Positions 9,773 through 19,874 are shown, counted from the first letter of the stretch. The stretch is 64,000 nucleotides of DNA from Paraglaciecola algarum (GCF_021532655.1 NZ_JAKGAS010000002.1:186001-250000); one strand, 5' to 3'. Notes: generated from the sequence alone by a model not told the origin. Program-made: numbers and translations.

Positions 9773-11092
9773 ATGTCTACAGAATCACCTGCTATATCTG
9801 AAAATATAACTGATAGCCCTGTTGCTAAAGCCCCCATTATTCAAAAAGGTTTATTGTTACCTTTTATTTTAATTACCGCTTGTTTTGCCTTGTGGGGCGC
9901 AGCGAACAATATGACAGACTTGTTGGTGCCAGCTTTCCAAAAGGTGTTAAGCATGAGCCAGTTGCAGTCCTCTTTTATTCAATCCGCTTTTTATGGTGCC
10001 TACTTTGTTATGGCTCTTCCTGCGGCATTTTTAATTCAAAAATATAGCTATAAAAATGGCGTGTTAATTGGCTTAACTGTATATGCAGCTGGGGCGATTC
10101 TTTGTTACCCAGCTAGTCAAGCCATGAGCTTTGAGTTTTTCTTATTAGCGTTTTATGTGTTTGCTTCTGGTTGCGCTATTCTAGAAACCGTTGCTGCACC
10201 TTACATTATGTCTATGGGGCCAGAAGAAACAGGCACTCAACGGATTAACCTAGCACAAGCTTTTAATCCTATCGGTGTGTTGATGGGGGTATTTTTGGGT
10301 AAAGAGGTGATTTTAAAAGGACTGAACACTGCTTCTGAAACCGAACGTGCTGCTATGACCACAGATCAATTATTGATGATCCAATCTCAAGAGTTATCTA
10401 ATGTAGTGACCGCCTATATTATAGTTGCAGTAGTTGCATTTATATTGGCTGCTTTTATTTTTATTACCCGCTTTCCAGCTGGAAAATCTAGCGATAAGTT
10501 TGGCGAATTAAAGCAGTCTTTTAATCGCTTAAAGAAAAATGCTAAATGGAAATTTGCTATAGTTGCCCAGTTTTTCTATGTGGGCTGTCAAATTGGTGTT
10601 TGGACATACGCAATTAAATATATAATGGATAACCATGCTGGTGTAAGCACAGAAGCACAAGCTGGTGAGTATGTATTTTATGGCCTGTGTGTTTACACTG
10701 CGTTTCGTTTTATTTGTACTGCTCTTATGAGTGTTATTTGTCCAACTAAACTTTTGTCGATTATGGCCAGTTTAGCCATACTTTTAATTAGTGTCGCCAT
10801 TTTTGTAGGTGGCGAAACTGGTACCTATGCACTACTTGCTTGCTTCTCGTGTATGTCATTAATGTTTCCAACTATTTACGGTTTGGGATTAACTGGTGTA
10901 GGTGAAGATAGAAAATTAGGTGGTTCGTTTATCATCATGGCTATATTAGGTGGTGCGATCTTAGTACCGCTGCAAGGTTGGATTATTGATACCACTGGCA
11001 ATGTGAACACTAGTTACATCTTACCTTTGGTTTGTTTTAGCATAGTACTTATTTTTAGCTTTTTTGTGCGTAAACAAGACTCAGCAGCCTAA
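9773..11092 (+). CDS. FucP-like sugar:H+ symporter (FHS family MFS)
   Basis: A 439-residue, 12-TM major facilitator of the fucose-galactose-glucose (FHS) family. It starts with FALWGAANNMTDLLVPAFQ, the equivalent of the NNLND stretch of E. coli FucP; Asp49 matches the proton-coupling aspartate. CAILETVAAPY at about 134-144 keeps the paired glutamate (Glu138). SAFYGAYFVMALPAAFLIQK is also characteristic. Substrate is probably a monosaccharide such as fucose, but no catabolic gene lies nearby, so this is open. AAGGAA precedes the ATG. It lies 36 bp after the DUF1552 gene and 35 bp before the sigma factor gene, suggesting one transcription unit. Confidence 0.87.
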   Translation: MSTESPAISENITDSPVAKAPIIQKGLLLPFILITACFALWGAANNMTDLLVPAFQKVLSMSQLQSSFIQSAFYGAYFVMALPAAFLIQKYSYKNGVLIGLTVYAAGAILCYPASQAMSFEFFLLAFYVFASGCAILETVAAPYIMSMGPEETGTQRINLAQAFNPIGVLMGVFLGKEVILKGLNTASETERAAMTTDQLLMIQSQELSNVVTAYIIVAVVAFILAAFIFITRFPAGKSSDKFGELKQSFNRLKKNAKWKFAIVAQFFYVGCQIGVWTYAIKYIMDNHAGVSTEAQAGEYVFYGLCVYTAFRFICTALMSVICPTKLLSIMASLAILLISVAIFVGGETGTYALLACFSCMSLMFPTIYGLGLTGVGEDRKLGGSFIIMAILGGAILVPLQGWIIDTTGNVNTSYILPLVCFSIVLIFSFFVRKQDSAA

Positions 11093-11127
11093 TCTAAAGT
11101 CGCTATGTTAGTGGATAATAAGGATTT

Positions 11128-11652
11128 ATGAGTCAGCAAAATGCCTTGTTTGTGGCTTTTATTCGCCAATACCAGGCTCGTTTACGCGCATTTATTAGAG
11201 GAATGGGCGTAGCGAGCCATGCTGTGGATGATATAGCCCAAGAGACATTCTTAACTGCGTATAAAAAGCTCAACGAGTTTGAGCAAGACAAAGACTTTGG
11301 TAATTGGTTATATGGCATTGCGCGCAATATTCTGCGTAATGAGTTACGTAAAGACGCTCGGCATAGTCGTATTATGGATGAAAAATTAAGTTATTATTTG
11401 TTAGAGGAGTTTGAGTTGGACTATGAACCCTCTGATCAACAAGGAGAAGAAATAACAGCTTTAAAAGAGTGCATCAAAACCCTTCCTGATAAAAGCAAAA
11501 ACTTGATTGAGAAAAAATATTCAGATGAATGGAAAACCCCCTCATTAACCGCACATTTTAGTATGTCTGATACCGCGGTACGTTTAGCGTTAATGCGTAT
11601 TCGAAGGAAGCTTAAAACATGTATGGATTATAGGCTGCAATATGACCAGTAA
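11128..11652 (+). CDS. ECF-type RNA polymerase sigma factor
   Basis: A 174-residue sigma-70 family factor with only regions 2 and 4. Region 2 (about residues 10-80) has RQYQARLRAFIRGMG, the DDIAQETFLTAYKKL core-binding and -10 segment, and FGNWLYGIARNILRNELRK. Region 4 (about 110-165) has LKECIKTLPDKSKNLIEKKY and the helix-turn-helix MSDTAVRLALMRIRRKL. It resembles the sigma family common in Rhodopirellula and Verrucomicrobia (inference from its sequence and its FecR-LamG partner). AAGG precedes the ATG. The next gene overlaps it by 11 bases, the classic arrangement with a membrane anti-sigma or sigma-regulator partner. It probably controls this cluster, perhaps through the upstream repeats. 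Confidence 0.87.
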   Translation: MSQQNALFVAFIRQYQARLRAFIRGMGVASHAVDDIAQETFLTAYKKLNEFEQDKDFGNWLYGIARNILRNELRKDARHSRIMDEKLSYYLLEEFELDYEPSDQQGEEITALKECIKTLPDKSKNLIEKKYSDEWKTPSLTAHFSMSDTAVRLALMRIRRKLKTCMDYRLQYDQ

Positions 11653-13321
11653 TGTTGAGAATCATAAGCGATTCTCTACACTCCTTGAGTTGTTAATTGA
11701 GGGCACAGCAAGCCCTGAACAAATCTCTGAACTTATCGACTTTGCCAAGCAAGACAGAGAGCTAAAGTATATTTTACGCACCCAGCTTGAAACCGATAAC
11801 ATGCTACTGCAAGCATTATCACCCAAAGAGAATACCAGTCAATTTATTGAGCAAATTGTTACCCAGTCTAAAGATATACAGGCGCATAAAGATTTTGAGC
11901 AAAAAGTTCTAGGTGCATTACCTAAAGCTAGCTCAGTGAGTGAGTCTAACGGTAGTGACAAATATGCTTGGATAATATCCGGTTTGAGTATAGCTTTCTG
12001 TATTATTGTGTCAGTCTTAGCTCTCAATCAAATTTGGATTTTTGCCAATAAACCCAACAATCAAACTTTGGTAAGTACAGAAATTCAAGATCAGGGGGTG
12101 GCCATAGTTGTTAACGCTGTAGGATTAGATAACTCTGACCTGTTTGTGATAGGTAAATCCGTTCCGCCAGGGAAAATCGAAATTAAAAGTGGGTTTTTAG
12201 AACTAGAGTTTTACCATGGCGCCCAACTCAAAATTGCAGGGCCTGCAGAAGTTGACTTAGTCAGTGCCAAACAAATAAGTCTACTACAAGGTAAAGTCAT
12301 GACTCAGGTGCCCACAGTGGCAAAAGGCTTTATTACAAAAATTCCGAATCATGAGGTGAAGGACTTTGGCAGGTCAATTGGTATTCAAGTTGATACTCAG
12401 GGAAACTCACAAGTACATGTATTTGACGGTTCAATCGAAGTGATTAGTGAAAACGGTGATAGGCAAAGGTTTGCAACCGGTGATGCTGTTAATTTTTCTG
12501 CTAAAAATAAAGATGATTGGAAGGCTAATTTAACTGCGTCAAATCAATTTGACGAGTTTTCTGGAATAGATGATTTAACTCATATCGCCATTAGTGAAAA
12601 ATACCAGCAGTGGTTAGACATGAAGCAGCACATGCTACTAGATAAGCACCTTATCGCCTATTATGATTTTGAACCGATAAAGGGGCGACCTCGTTTGTTA
12701 AAAAATTTGAAAGAGCCAAAAAATCAAAGTCACGGGGCAATTGTAGGCGCCAAATGGAGTAAAGGGCCATGGTTAGGTAAAAGTGCATTAGAGTTTAAAC
12801 GCGCTGCTGATAGGGTTCGAATTGAAATAGATGAAAAATTAAATAACTTTACTTTAGCGGCTTGGGTGAAAATCGATAGCCTTGACAGAACTTTTAACTC
12901 ACTTTTGCTAACAGATGGATTTAAACCAGGAGACCTGCATTGGCAAATAGGTAATTTTAATCCTGTTAAAAAATTTGGCACTATCGTTTTAGGCTTATCT
13001 ACCACCTATAGTAAAAATAGAAACTACCAAGCGGCTCCGTTTTTCACGCCTGCAGAATCTGGTACTTGGTATCATCTTGCGGTGACGGTTGATCAAGAAA
13101 ATGTTAATACTTATGTGAACGGAAAGCTTTTTAGATCGAATTTGCTGACTGAAAAATCTGACTACTGGAAAATAGGAAAGGCCTCTATTGCTAATTGGGA
13201 TAGCATGAATTTGGGCTCACCTCTTAGAAACCTAAATGGAAGTATGGCCGAGTTAATCATATTATCTAGAGCACTAAAAGAGAGCGAAATAAATGCTTTG
13301 GCTCTAAACGAAAAAATTTAG
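11642..13321 (+). CDS. FecR-domain/LamG-domain membrane protein, probable sigma regulator
   Basis: A 559-residue protein. Residues 1-100 are soluble, acidic and likely cytoplasmic (LLELLIEGTASPEQISELI resembles anti-sigma N-termini). One TM helix follows at about 105-127 (WIISGLSIAFCIIVSVLAL). A FecR-type domain spans about 135-285 (GKIEIKSGFLELEFYHGAQL, VHVFDGSIEVI). A LamG/concanavalin-like domain spans about 330-550 (LIAYYDFEP, FTLAAWVKIDS, WYHLAVTVDQENVNTYVNGK, MAELIILSRALKESEINAL). LamG domains bind glycans or proteins, so the outer part may sense a carbohydrate and relay to the sigma factor, whose gene it overlaps by 11 bases. This layout is typical of Planctomycetes and unusual for Alteromonadales. 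The sensing role is inference. Confidence 0.84.
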   Translation: MTSNVENHKRFSTLLELLIEGTASPEQISELIDFAKQDRELKYILRTQLETDNMLLQALSPKENTSQFIEQIVTQSKDIQAHKDFEQKVLGALPKASSVSESNGSDKYAWIISGLSIAFCIIVSVLALNQIWIFANKPNNQTLVSTEIQDQGVAIVVNAVGLDNSDLFVIGKSVPPGKIEIKSGFLELEFYHGAQLKIAGPAEVDLVSAKQISLLQGKVMTQVPTVAKGFITKIPNHEVKDFGRSIGIQVDTQGNSQVHVFDGSIEVISENGDRQRFATGDAVNFSAKNKDDWKANLTASNQFDEFSGIDDLTHIAISEKYQQWLDMKQHMLLDKHLIAYYDFEPIKGRPRLLKNLKEPKNQSHGAIVGAKWSKGPWLGKSALEFKRAADRVRIEIDEKLNNFTLAAWVKIDSLDRTFNSLLLTDGFKPGDLHWQIGNFNPVKKFGTIVLGLSTTYSKNRNYQAAPFFTPAESGTWYHLAVTVDQENVNTYVNGKLFRSNLLTEKSDYWKIGKASIANWDSMNLGSPLRNLNGSMAELIILSRALKESEINALALNEKI

Positions 13322-13425
13322 CTACTGACATTAATAACCACTCCTCTCTAAAGTTAGTATAAACTATGTCAATTAGTATACTCCCTTGGCTGGGAAATCT
13401 TCTCTTCAGGAAATGGAAACCTAGA

Positions 13426-16308
13426 ATGATAAAAAAAGTAGTTAAACCGTCTCTGTATTTAATTTCGTCAATATCAATTATTTCTCTTTTATTTACCGCT
13501 TGCCAATCTAGCCCTACAAGTACCAAAGAAGTCGTTCAGGAAGAAACGGTCAAGAAGCCGTTTTCAGGGGCGTTACCTGTATCTCCTAGGTTGGTTAAAG
13601 GTAAGTTAGATAATGGCATTGAATACATAATTCAGAAAAATACCAAGCCAGAAATGCGTGCTGAAATCAGGCTGGTAGTTAATATAGGCTCCTTAGCGGA
13701 GGATGAAAATCAACTAGGATTCGCTCATTTTGCTGAACATATGGCCTTTAATGGCACCCAAGATTTTGAAAAACAACAAATAGTTGAATATGTGGAATCC
13801 ATCGGCATGAAGTTTGGGGCTCACTTAAATGCCCATACTAGTTTTGACGAAACTGTTTATAAATTACAAATACCTACTGATGACCAAGAAATTATCGAAA
13901 CAGGCTTTCATATTCTAGAAAACTGGGCTCACAAAATTAGCTTTGAACCTGAGGAAATAGATAAAGAACGTGGGGTAGTCATAGAGGAGTTACGTGCTCG
14001 AAAGGGTGCGGGGCAGCGAATTTTTAATAAGCAATTACCTGTATTGTATAAAGGCTCAAGACACGCGGTTCGTCTACCTATAGGTAAACAAGAGATCCTA
14101 GAACACGGCAAACATGAGGATTTAATTCGGTTTTACAAAGATTGGTATCGCCCTGATTTAATGTCTGTGTTGGTAGTGGGAGACATTGAAACTGAACATG
14201 CCCTTGAGTTGATAGAAAAATATTTTAGTCAAATAAAACCAGTAGAGAATGCCCGTACTAAACAAAATTATCCAATACCAGATAACTCTACTCCACTAAT
14301 TAGTGTGGAAACCGATCCCGAACTAACACGTAGTACAGTGTCTTTAACTATTAAACAGCCATTGTTTAATGCCCAAAATTACCAGGATTTAAAACAACAA
14401 ATTGGCCATTCTTTGTTTACTGGCATGTTAAATAACCGAATAAGAGAGGCGGTATTAAAACCGGATTCTTCATTAATTGCTGGTGGCAGCAGCTTTTCTC
14501 GTTTATTCAGTAGTAATTCCACCTTCAACTTAGGGGCGTTAGTTAAACCTGAACAGTCAAAACAAGCCATGTCGTTTTTGTTAGCTGAATATAACCGAGT
14601 ACGACAAAACGGTTTTACTGCAACCGAGCTGGCTCGTCAAAAATCTAGTATGTTGCGTTCAGCAGAAAAAGGCGCCAAGGAAATAGATAAAACTCAATCA
14701 AAAGGTTTGATTTCCAGATACGTAGGTCATTTTTTAAGACAAACACCGATAATGGACAACGAGCAATATTTTGTTGCTTACCAACACTTTTTACCGCTAA
14801 TTAGCTTAGATGATATTAACCAGTTAGCGGCTAAATGGTGGAGTGATAATAATCGTTTAGTGTCTATTTCTGCACCACAAAAAATCGCCCAAAGCCTGCC
14901 GACTGAGCAGCAAATTTTGGCCTTATGGCAGCAAAGTACTGAACAAAAACTGGCTGCATACCAAGACGAAAAAGTAGCAGATTCACTAATGTCAACTACG
15001 CCTAAAGCGGGCAGTGTAGTTGATAAACATTTTGATGATAATTTAGCTGCTCACATTTGGACGTTAAGCAATGGTGCAAAAGTTATCTTGAAGCAAACTG
15101 ATTTCAAAGAAGACGAAATTCTTTTTTCAGCCAGTAGTGAAGGGGGTAATTCTTTACTAGATACTGACACATATCTAAATACCTTACTTACTACACATAT
15201 AGCCAGTGCTATGGGTATAGGTGATTTAAATTCTATCCAGTTAGGTAAATATATGAAGGGCAAACGGTTTGGCATATCAGCTCAAATTGACCAATATAAG
15301 CAATCGTTGTCAGGCACCAGTTCGGTTGAAGATTTGCCTAAGTTTATGCAAATGTTGTATTTGAAATTTCAACGACCAAGAGTGGATAAACCCGCATTTG
15401 ATACGCTAATTTCAAGAGCTAGCCCTTACTATAAGAATCGCCTTGATACGCCGAATGGTGTGTTTTCTGAAGCACTTAGAGTGGCGCAATATAGTAATAA
15501 TCCTCGTTCGGTAAAAATGGATGACAAAGTGATTCAAAGTCAAAGCTTTGAACAATCTTTAGATTTTTACCAAGAGCGTTTTGCCAATGCCGGTGATTTT
15601 AATTTTGCCTTTGTGGGTAATCTCGACTTAGACAAAATGGAAGAATTGTTGAGTACATATGTGGCTAGCCTGCCAAACACCGACAAAGCAGAGTCTTGGA
15701 AAAAAATGCCTGATTTGCGTACTAAAGGCCAGTTAAAAGTGAACGTTGAAAAAGGCTTGGAACCTAAAGCCACTGTGGTACTGAATTATTATGGCTCCAA
15801 ACCATGGAGTTATACACAAAATACAGCATTTAATAGTTTAAAATCAGTGCTTAGTACGGTTTTACGTGAGCGTATTCGAGAAGAAAAATCCGGGGTATAC
15901 GGCGTTCGAGTGGGCGGCGGCTTTTCACGTTATGACGACTCTCATAGTATCAGTATCTCTTTTACCTGTAATCCCGAAAGAGTTGATGAACTAGTTAAAG
16001 AAACTCAATTAGTTATTCAGGAGTTTAAAACTCAAACCCAAGATAAAAAATATTTAGAAAACTACAAAAAACAGCGATTAAAAAGTAACGAGACTCAAAT
16101 CAAACAGAATGGTTTTTGGCGAGGTTATTTGTTAGCGAGCCTGTCTGAAACTCAGGAGTTTCAGACCTACCAACAAGCTTTAGCGTTAGTTGATGAAATG
16201 ACAGAAGCAAAGTTACAAGTGGCTGCCAATAACTTTTTGAATGAGCAAGACACATTGATTGCTACCTTATTGCCTGAAGAACTGGCAGCAGTCGAATTAG
16301 AAGATTAA
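13426..16308 (+). CDS. M16 family zinc metallopeptidase, lipoprotein
   Basis: A 960-residue insulinase-family peptidase. The ATG at 13426 gives a lipoprotein signal (MIKKVVK..., lipobox LFTAC). An upstream ATG at 13366 would add 20 residues before the signal and lacks a ribosome site. The N-terminal half carries the inverted zinc motif HFAEH (residues 101-105) and the downstream glutamate in ERGVVIEEL. The second half (from HIWTLSNGAKVILKQTDF) repeats the M16 fold without the zinc motif, as expected for the inactive lobe. Length matches PqqL-like periplasmic M16B proteases (about 930). It likely degrades peptides at the envelope. It starts 105 bp after the FecR-LamG gene, and whether it belongs to that cluster is unclear. 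Confidence 0.9.
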   Translation: MIKKVVKPSLYLISSISIISLLFTACQSSPTSTKEVVQEETVKKPFSGALPVSPRLVKGKLDNGIEYIIQKNTKPEMRAEIRLVVNIGSLAEDENQLGFAHFAEHMAFNGTQDFEKQQIVEYVESIGMKFGAHLNAHTSFDETVYKLQIPTDDQEIIETGFHILENWAHKISFEPEEIDKERGVVIEELRARKGAGQRIFNKQLPVLYKGSRHAVRLPIGKQEILEHGKHEDLIRFYKDWYRPDLMSVLVVGDIETEHALELIEKYFSQIKPVENARTKQNYPIPDNSTPLISVETDPELTRSTVSLTIKQPLFNAQNYQDLKQQIGHSLFTGMLNNRIREAVLKPDSSLIAGGSSFSRLFSSNSTFNLGALVKPEQSKQAMSFLLAEYNRVRQNGFTATELARQKSSMLRSAEKGAKEIDKTQSKGLISRYVGHFLRQTPIMDNEQYFVAYQHFLPLISLDDINQLAAKWWSDNNRLVSISAPQKIAQSLPTEQQILALWQQSTEQKLAAYQDEKVADSLMSTTPKAGSVVDKHFDDNLAAHIWTLSNGAKVILKQTDFKEDEILFSASSEGGNSLLDTDTYLNTLLTTHIASAMGIGDLNSIQLGKYMKGKRFGISAQIDQYKQSLSGTSSVEDLPKFMQMLYLKFQRPRVDKPAFDTLISRASPYYKNRLDTPNGVFSEALRVAQYSNNPRSVKMDDKVIQSQSFEQSLDFYQERFANAGDFNFAFVGNLDLDKMEELLSTYVASLPNTDKAESWKKMPDLRTKGQLKVNVEKGLEPKATVVLNYYGSKPWSYTQNTAFNSLKSVLSTVLRERIREEKSGVYGVRVGGGFSRYDDSHSISISFTCNPERVDELVKETQLVIQEFKTQTQDKKYLENYKKQRLKSNETQIKQNGFWRGYLLASLSETQEFQTYQQALALVDEMTEAKLQVAANNFLNEQDTLIATLLPEELAAVELED

Positions 16309-16320
16309 ATAAAACTACTA

Positions 16321-16354
16321 GTCCATATCGCTAAATGACAGCGCATCAATATGG
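16321..16354. other. Imperfect hairpin in the leader of a small gene
   Basis: CCATAT at 16323-16328 pairs with ATATGG at 16349-16354, and inside it CGCT (16329) pairs with AGCG (16340-16343), leaving a 5-base bulge. There is no T-run, so it is a weak terminator candidate for the M16 gene. GTCCATAT (16321-16328) could instead pair with ATATGGAC at 16413-16420, just before the ribosome site of the next gene. Confidence 0.35.
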
Positions 16355-16440
16355 GGTGGTATGATTTGAATAATGAGTGGTTTTGCAGTGTTAATTCCAT
16401 ACGGCTACACTCATATGGACATATAAAATTTGAGGATATT

Positions 16441-16665
16441 ATGAATAAAGAACTAAAAGGAATGTGTTTGTTTTTAGGGGTAATCGGATTAGGTTATGCT
16501 GCTTTATTGCTGTCGATTATGTTATTTACGGGTGTAAAAATATTTAAATCTGTTGTATTCATCTTCACGTTTTCATCGTTTTTAGTGAGTCTGGGATTAA
16601 CTGCCCAAGTGAAACAAAGGATCGTGCAACTGGTAAAAAGTAAAATATCTGGCAGTCGAATTTGA
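16441..16665 (+). CDS. Small two-helix membrane protein, unknown function
   Basis: A 74-residue protein with two hydrophobic helices (about 8-29 and 36-53) and a basic C-terminal tail (VKQRIVQLVKSKISGSRI). I chose the ATG at 16441 because GAGG lies six bases upstream. The frame stays open to 16351, but those extra residues are hydrophilic and have no ribosome site. It ends one base before the convergent GGDEF-EAL gene, leaving no room for a terminator. I do not recognise the family. Confidence 0.6.
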   Translation: MNKELKGMCLFLGVIGLGYAALLLSIMLFTGVKIFKSVVFIFTFSSFLVSLGLTAQVKQRIVQLVKSKISGSRI

Positions 16666-16666
16666 C

Positions 16667-18604
16667 CTAAGGCTCGTCGAATTTAAAGTATTCAAAAGGT
16701 GCAGGGCGATAAAAGTGGTAGCCCTGCATGTTTCTACATCCGAGTTCTAATAATAAATCCTTCTGTTCTTTTGATTCTACACCTTCAACTGTACAGCGCA
16801 CTTCAAAACTAGAACACAATTCTAAGATCGTTTTCACTACTCCTCTGCTGCGTGCGTCCTGTTGAATATTTTGTACAAAACTACGGTCAATTTTTAACGT
16901 ATCAAACGCAAGTTTGTGAATATAACTCAAACTTGAATAACCCGATCCAAAGTCATCTAAAGCGATTAAGAAGCCTTGTTGTTGTAATTCTTTGGTAATA
17001 TTTGAACAGTGTTCCAAGTCACTCATCATAGTTGTTTCAGTGATTTCAAACTGTACTCTGTTTGTTGGAATTTGATATTTATCTAAAATGGAACCTAGCT
17101 GAGCTAGGGTGGCTCTATTGATCACATCATGAACCGACAAATTAAAAGACAAATAAATCCTTTCAGGCCAAGCTTTTAAATCTTGAATGGCTTGTTCAAA
17201 TAAATAAAGAGTAATCTCAGTTACCATGCCCATTTTTTCAGCTGTGACAATAAATTGTTCAGGTGAAATTTGTCCCAACTCTGGATGAAACCATCTAGCT
17301 AAAGATTCAAAACCGAGTATTTCGCCGTTTTGTCCATCCACTATGGGTTGATAATAAATTTTAATTTGCTGTTTTTTAACACTTTGTCCAAGAGCTAATT
17401 CAATCAGTGATTTTTTACGAATGATTTGTTCGTGCTTTTCAGAAAATATAATGGAGCTACCTCTAGCGTTGTTTTTGGCTTCATACAGAGCAAAGTCAGC
17501 GCGATCCATTAATTTTTCTGCGGTATTTCCAGCATCAGGGTATATGGCAAATCCGCAAGAGCCAGAAATTTGTACTAATCCCGTGCGCATCTTAAATGGG
17601 ACTTGTAGCGCTTCTGTTATTTTTTTACCCAATTTTTGAATTTGATCGTGGTCATTGGCAAAGTCTAAAACAATGGCAAATTCATCACCACCGATGCGGG
17701 CTAACATGGCTTCGTTGTTTAGCAGTTTTTTAAGCCTGTGACTCACTTCTGTTAATACCCTGTCGCCAGCCGCATGGCCGTGGATGTCATTGACAGGCTT
17801 AAAACCGTCTAAATCAATTAGCCCCACTATAAAATTTTTATGGCTTAATTTTTCTAATAGCTTTTGGTTTAAAAAAGTAGCAAAACTTCGTCTATTGGCT
17901 AATTTGGTTAATCCATCCTGATTAGCTAATAATTCATTTTGGATATTTAAATTTTTGGTATGTCTGTGCTGTTGTTCGAGTTGTTGTTTAGCATTAATAA
18001 CAGAGGAAAAGGCGCGGTAGTAGCTTTGGGTGATCATCACTAATACAAATACAACTAGGGTAAAGTTAGTAGCGATGGCGACAAAAACGGGATGACCCGA
18101 ATAAACGAAAAATGCTACGAAAGGTAGACCCACAGCGAATGAGATAGACCATGCTGCTGCGGGTAAATGAATCAGGCAGACAATAATCCCAATTACGGTA
18201 ATCGAAATGTAATAAATAACATGGGTTTGTAATGCAAAATCCCCGTACTGATATAAAGTGTAACTCCAAGCCGAGAAAAATAGACTCATTAATATGGCAA
18301 ATAAAACAGTCATTCTAATTTGGTGTTTTGCCTGTTTTAGGGTAAATTCATGATGCCTAAAGCCGTACCAACGTATAGCTCTGCTAATGCAGCCAATAGA
18401 CAGCAAAGCGGCAACATAAATGGTTAAGTAGTCTGGTGCCACACCGTAATGGGTGTAGGCTAAAGAAAGTGAATTGACGAGTAAAATGGAATAAAGCAGA
18501 GGGACTTTTTTAATTAATTCATTAAATTGTGCGAAAACAATTTGGGAGCTCCTTTCTCCACCATATGCTAATTTATATATAGATTTAATAGTTTTGATAA
18601 ACAC
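16667..18604 (-). CDS. Membrane GGDEF-EAL protein (c-di-GMP turnover)
   Basis: A 645-residue protein. Five or six TM helices fill residues 30-200 and probably form a membrane sensor. A GGDEF domain follows (DGLTKLANRRSF; intact signature RIGGDEFAIV near residue 305). The EAL domain comes last, with the signature changed to ESL (GFESLARW, near 433) but with NLSVHDV, EITETTMM, DDFGSGYSSLSY, KIDRSFV and VEGVES kept. ESL variants are often active, so both cyclase and phosphodiesterase activity are possible. No RxxD inhibitory motif is obvious in front of GGDEF. The start is GTG at 18604 with GGAG very close; no better start was found. Downstream of fadA on the same strand but separated by a strong hairpin. 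Confidence 0.9.
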   Translation of the reverse strand: MFIKTIKSIYKLAYGGERSSQIVFAQFNELIKKVPLLYSILLVNSLSLAYTHYGVAPDYLTIYVAALLSIGCISRAIRWYGFRHHEFTLKQAKHQIRMTVLFAILMSLFFSAWSYTLYQYGDFALQTHVIYYISITVIGIIVCLIHLPAAAWSISFAVGLPFVAFFVYSGHPVFVAIATNFTLVVFVLVMITQSYYRAFSSVINAKQQLEQQHRHTKNLNIQNELLANQDGLTKLANRRSFATFLNQKLLEKLSHKNFIVGLIDLDGFKPVNDIHGHAAGDRVLTEVSHRLKKLLNNEAMLARIGGDEFAIVLDFANDHDQIQKLGKKITEALQVPFKMRTGLVQISGSCGFAIYPDAGNTAEKLMDRADFALYEAKNNARGSSIIFSEKHEQIIRKKSLIELALGQSVKKQQIKIYYQPIVDGQNGEILGFESLARWFHPELGQISPEQFIVTAEKMGMVTEITLYLFEQAIQDLKAWPERIYLSFNLSVHDVINRATLAQLGSILDKYQIPTNRVQFEITETTMMSDLEHCSNITKELQQQGFLIALDDFGSGYSSLSYIHKLAFDTLKIDRSFVQNIQQDARSRGVVKTILELCSSFEVRCTVEGVESKEQKDLLLELGCRNMQGYHFYRPAPFEYFKFDEP

Positions 18605-18648
18605 TCCACTGCTCTTAATTAAATAAGGTGTAAAGCATTAACAGTAAT

Positions 18649-18681
18649 GGTATCAAAGCTCTATTAGAGAGCTTTGATACC
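18649..18681 (-). terminator. Strong hairpin after fadA
   Basis: Perfect 14-bp stem: GGTATCAAAGCTCT at 18649-18662 and its complement at 18668-18681, with the 5-base loop ATTAG. It begins 14 bases past the fadA stop. The sequence after the stem on the minus strand is not T-rich, so it may act as a Rho-blocked 3' end or processing hairpin instead of a classic intrinsic terminator. Confidence 0.6.
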
Positions 18682-18695
18682 CAATAAAAGCGAAC

Positions 18696-19868
<1,173 letters not shown>

Positions 19869-19874
19869 CTAGGC

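Noticed and set aside
4669..13321. Contaminating planctomycete contig or assembly join
   Set aside because: Flanking genes on both sides are continuous in style and the AT-rich composition looks similar across the boundary. No sequence break is visible, but read coverage would settle it.
13366..13425. Upstream start of the M16 protease at 13366
   Set aside because: It would put 20 residues before the signal peptide and lipobox, and has no ribosome site; 13426 fits better.
17421..17639. Plus-strand frame of 72 codons inside the GGDEF-EAL gene, and other long opposite-strand frames inside known genes (for example 18904-19278 and 21415-21909)
   Set aside because: They run through conserved catalytic regions of well-identified genes, have no ribosome site or family features, and are the usual mirror frames of coding DNA.
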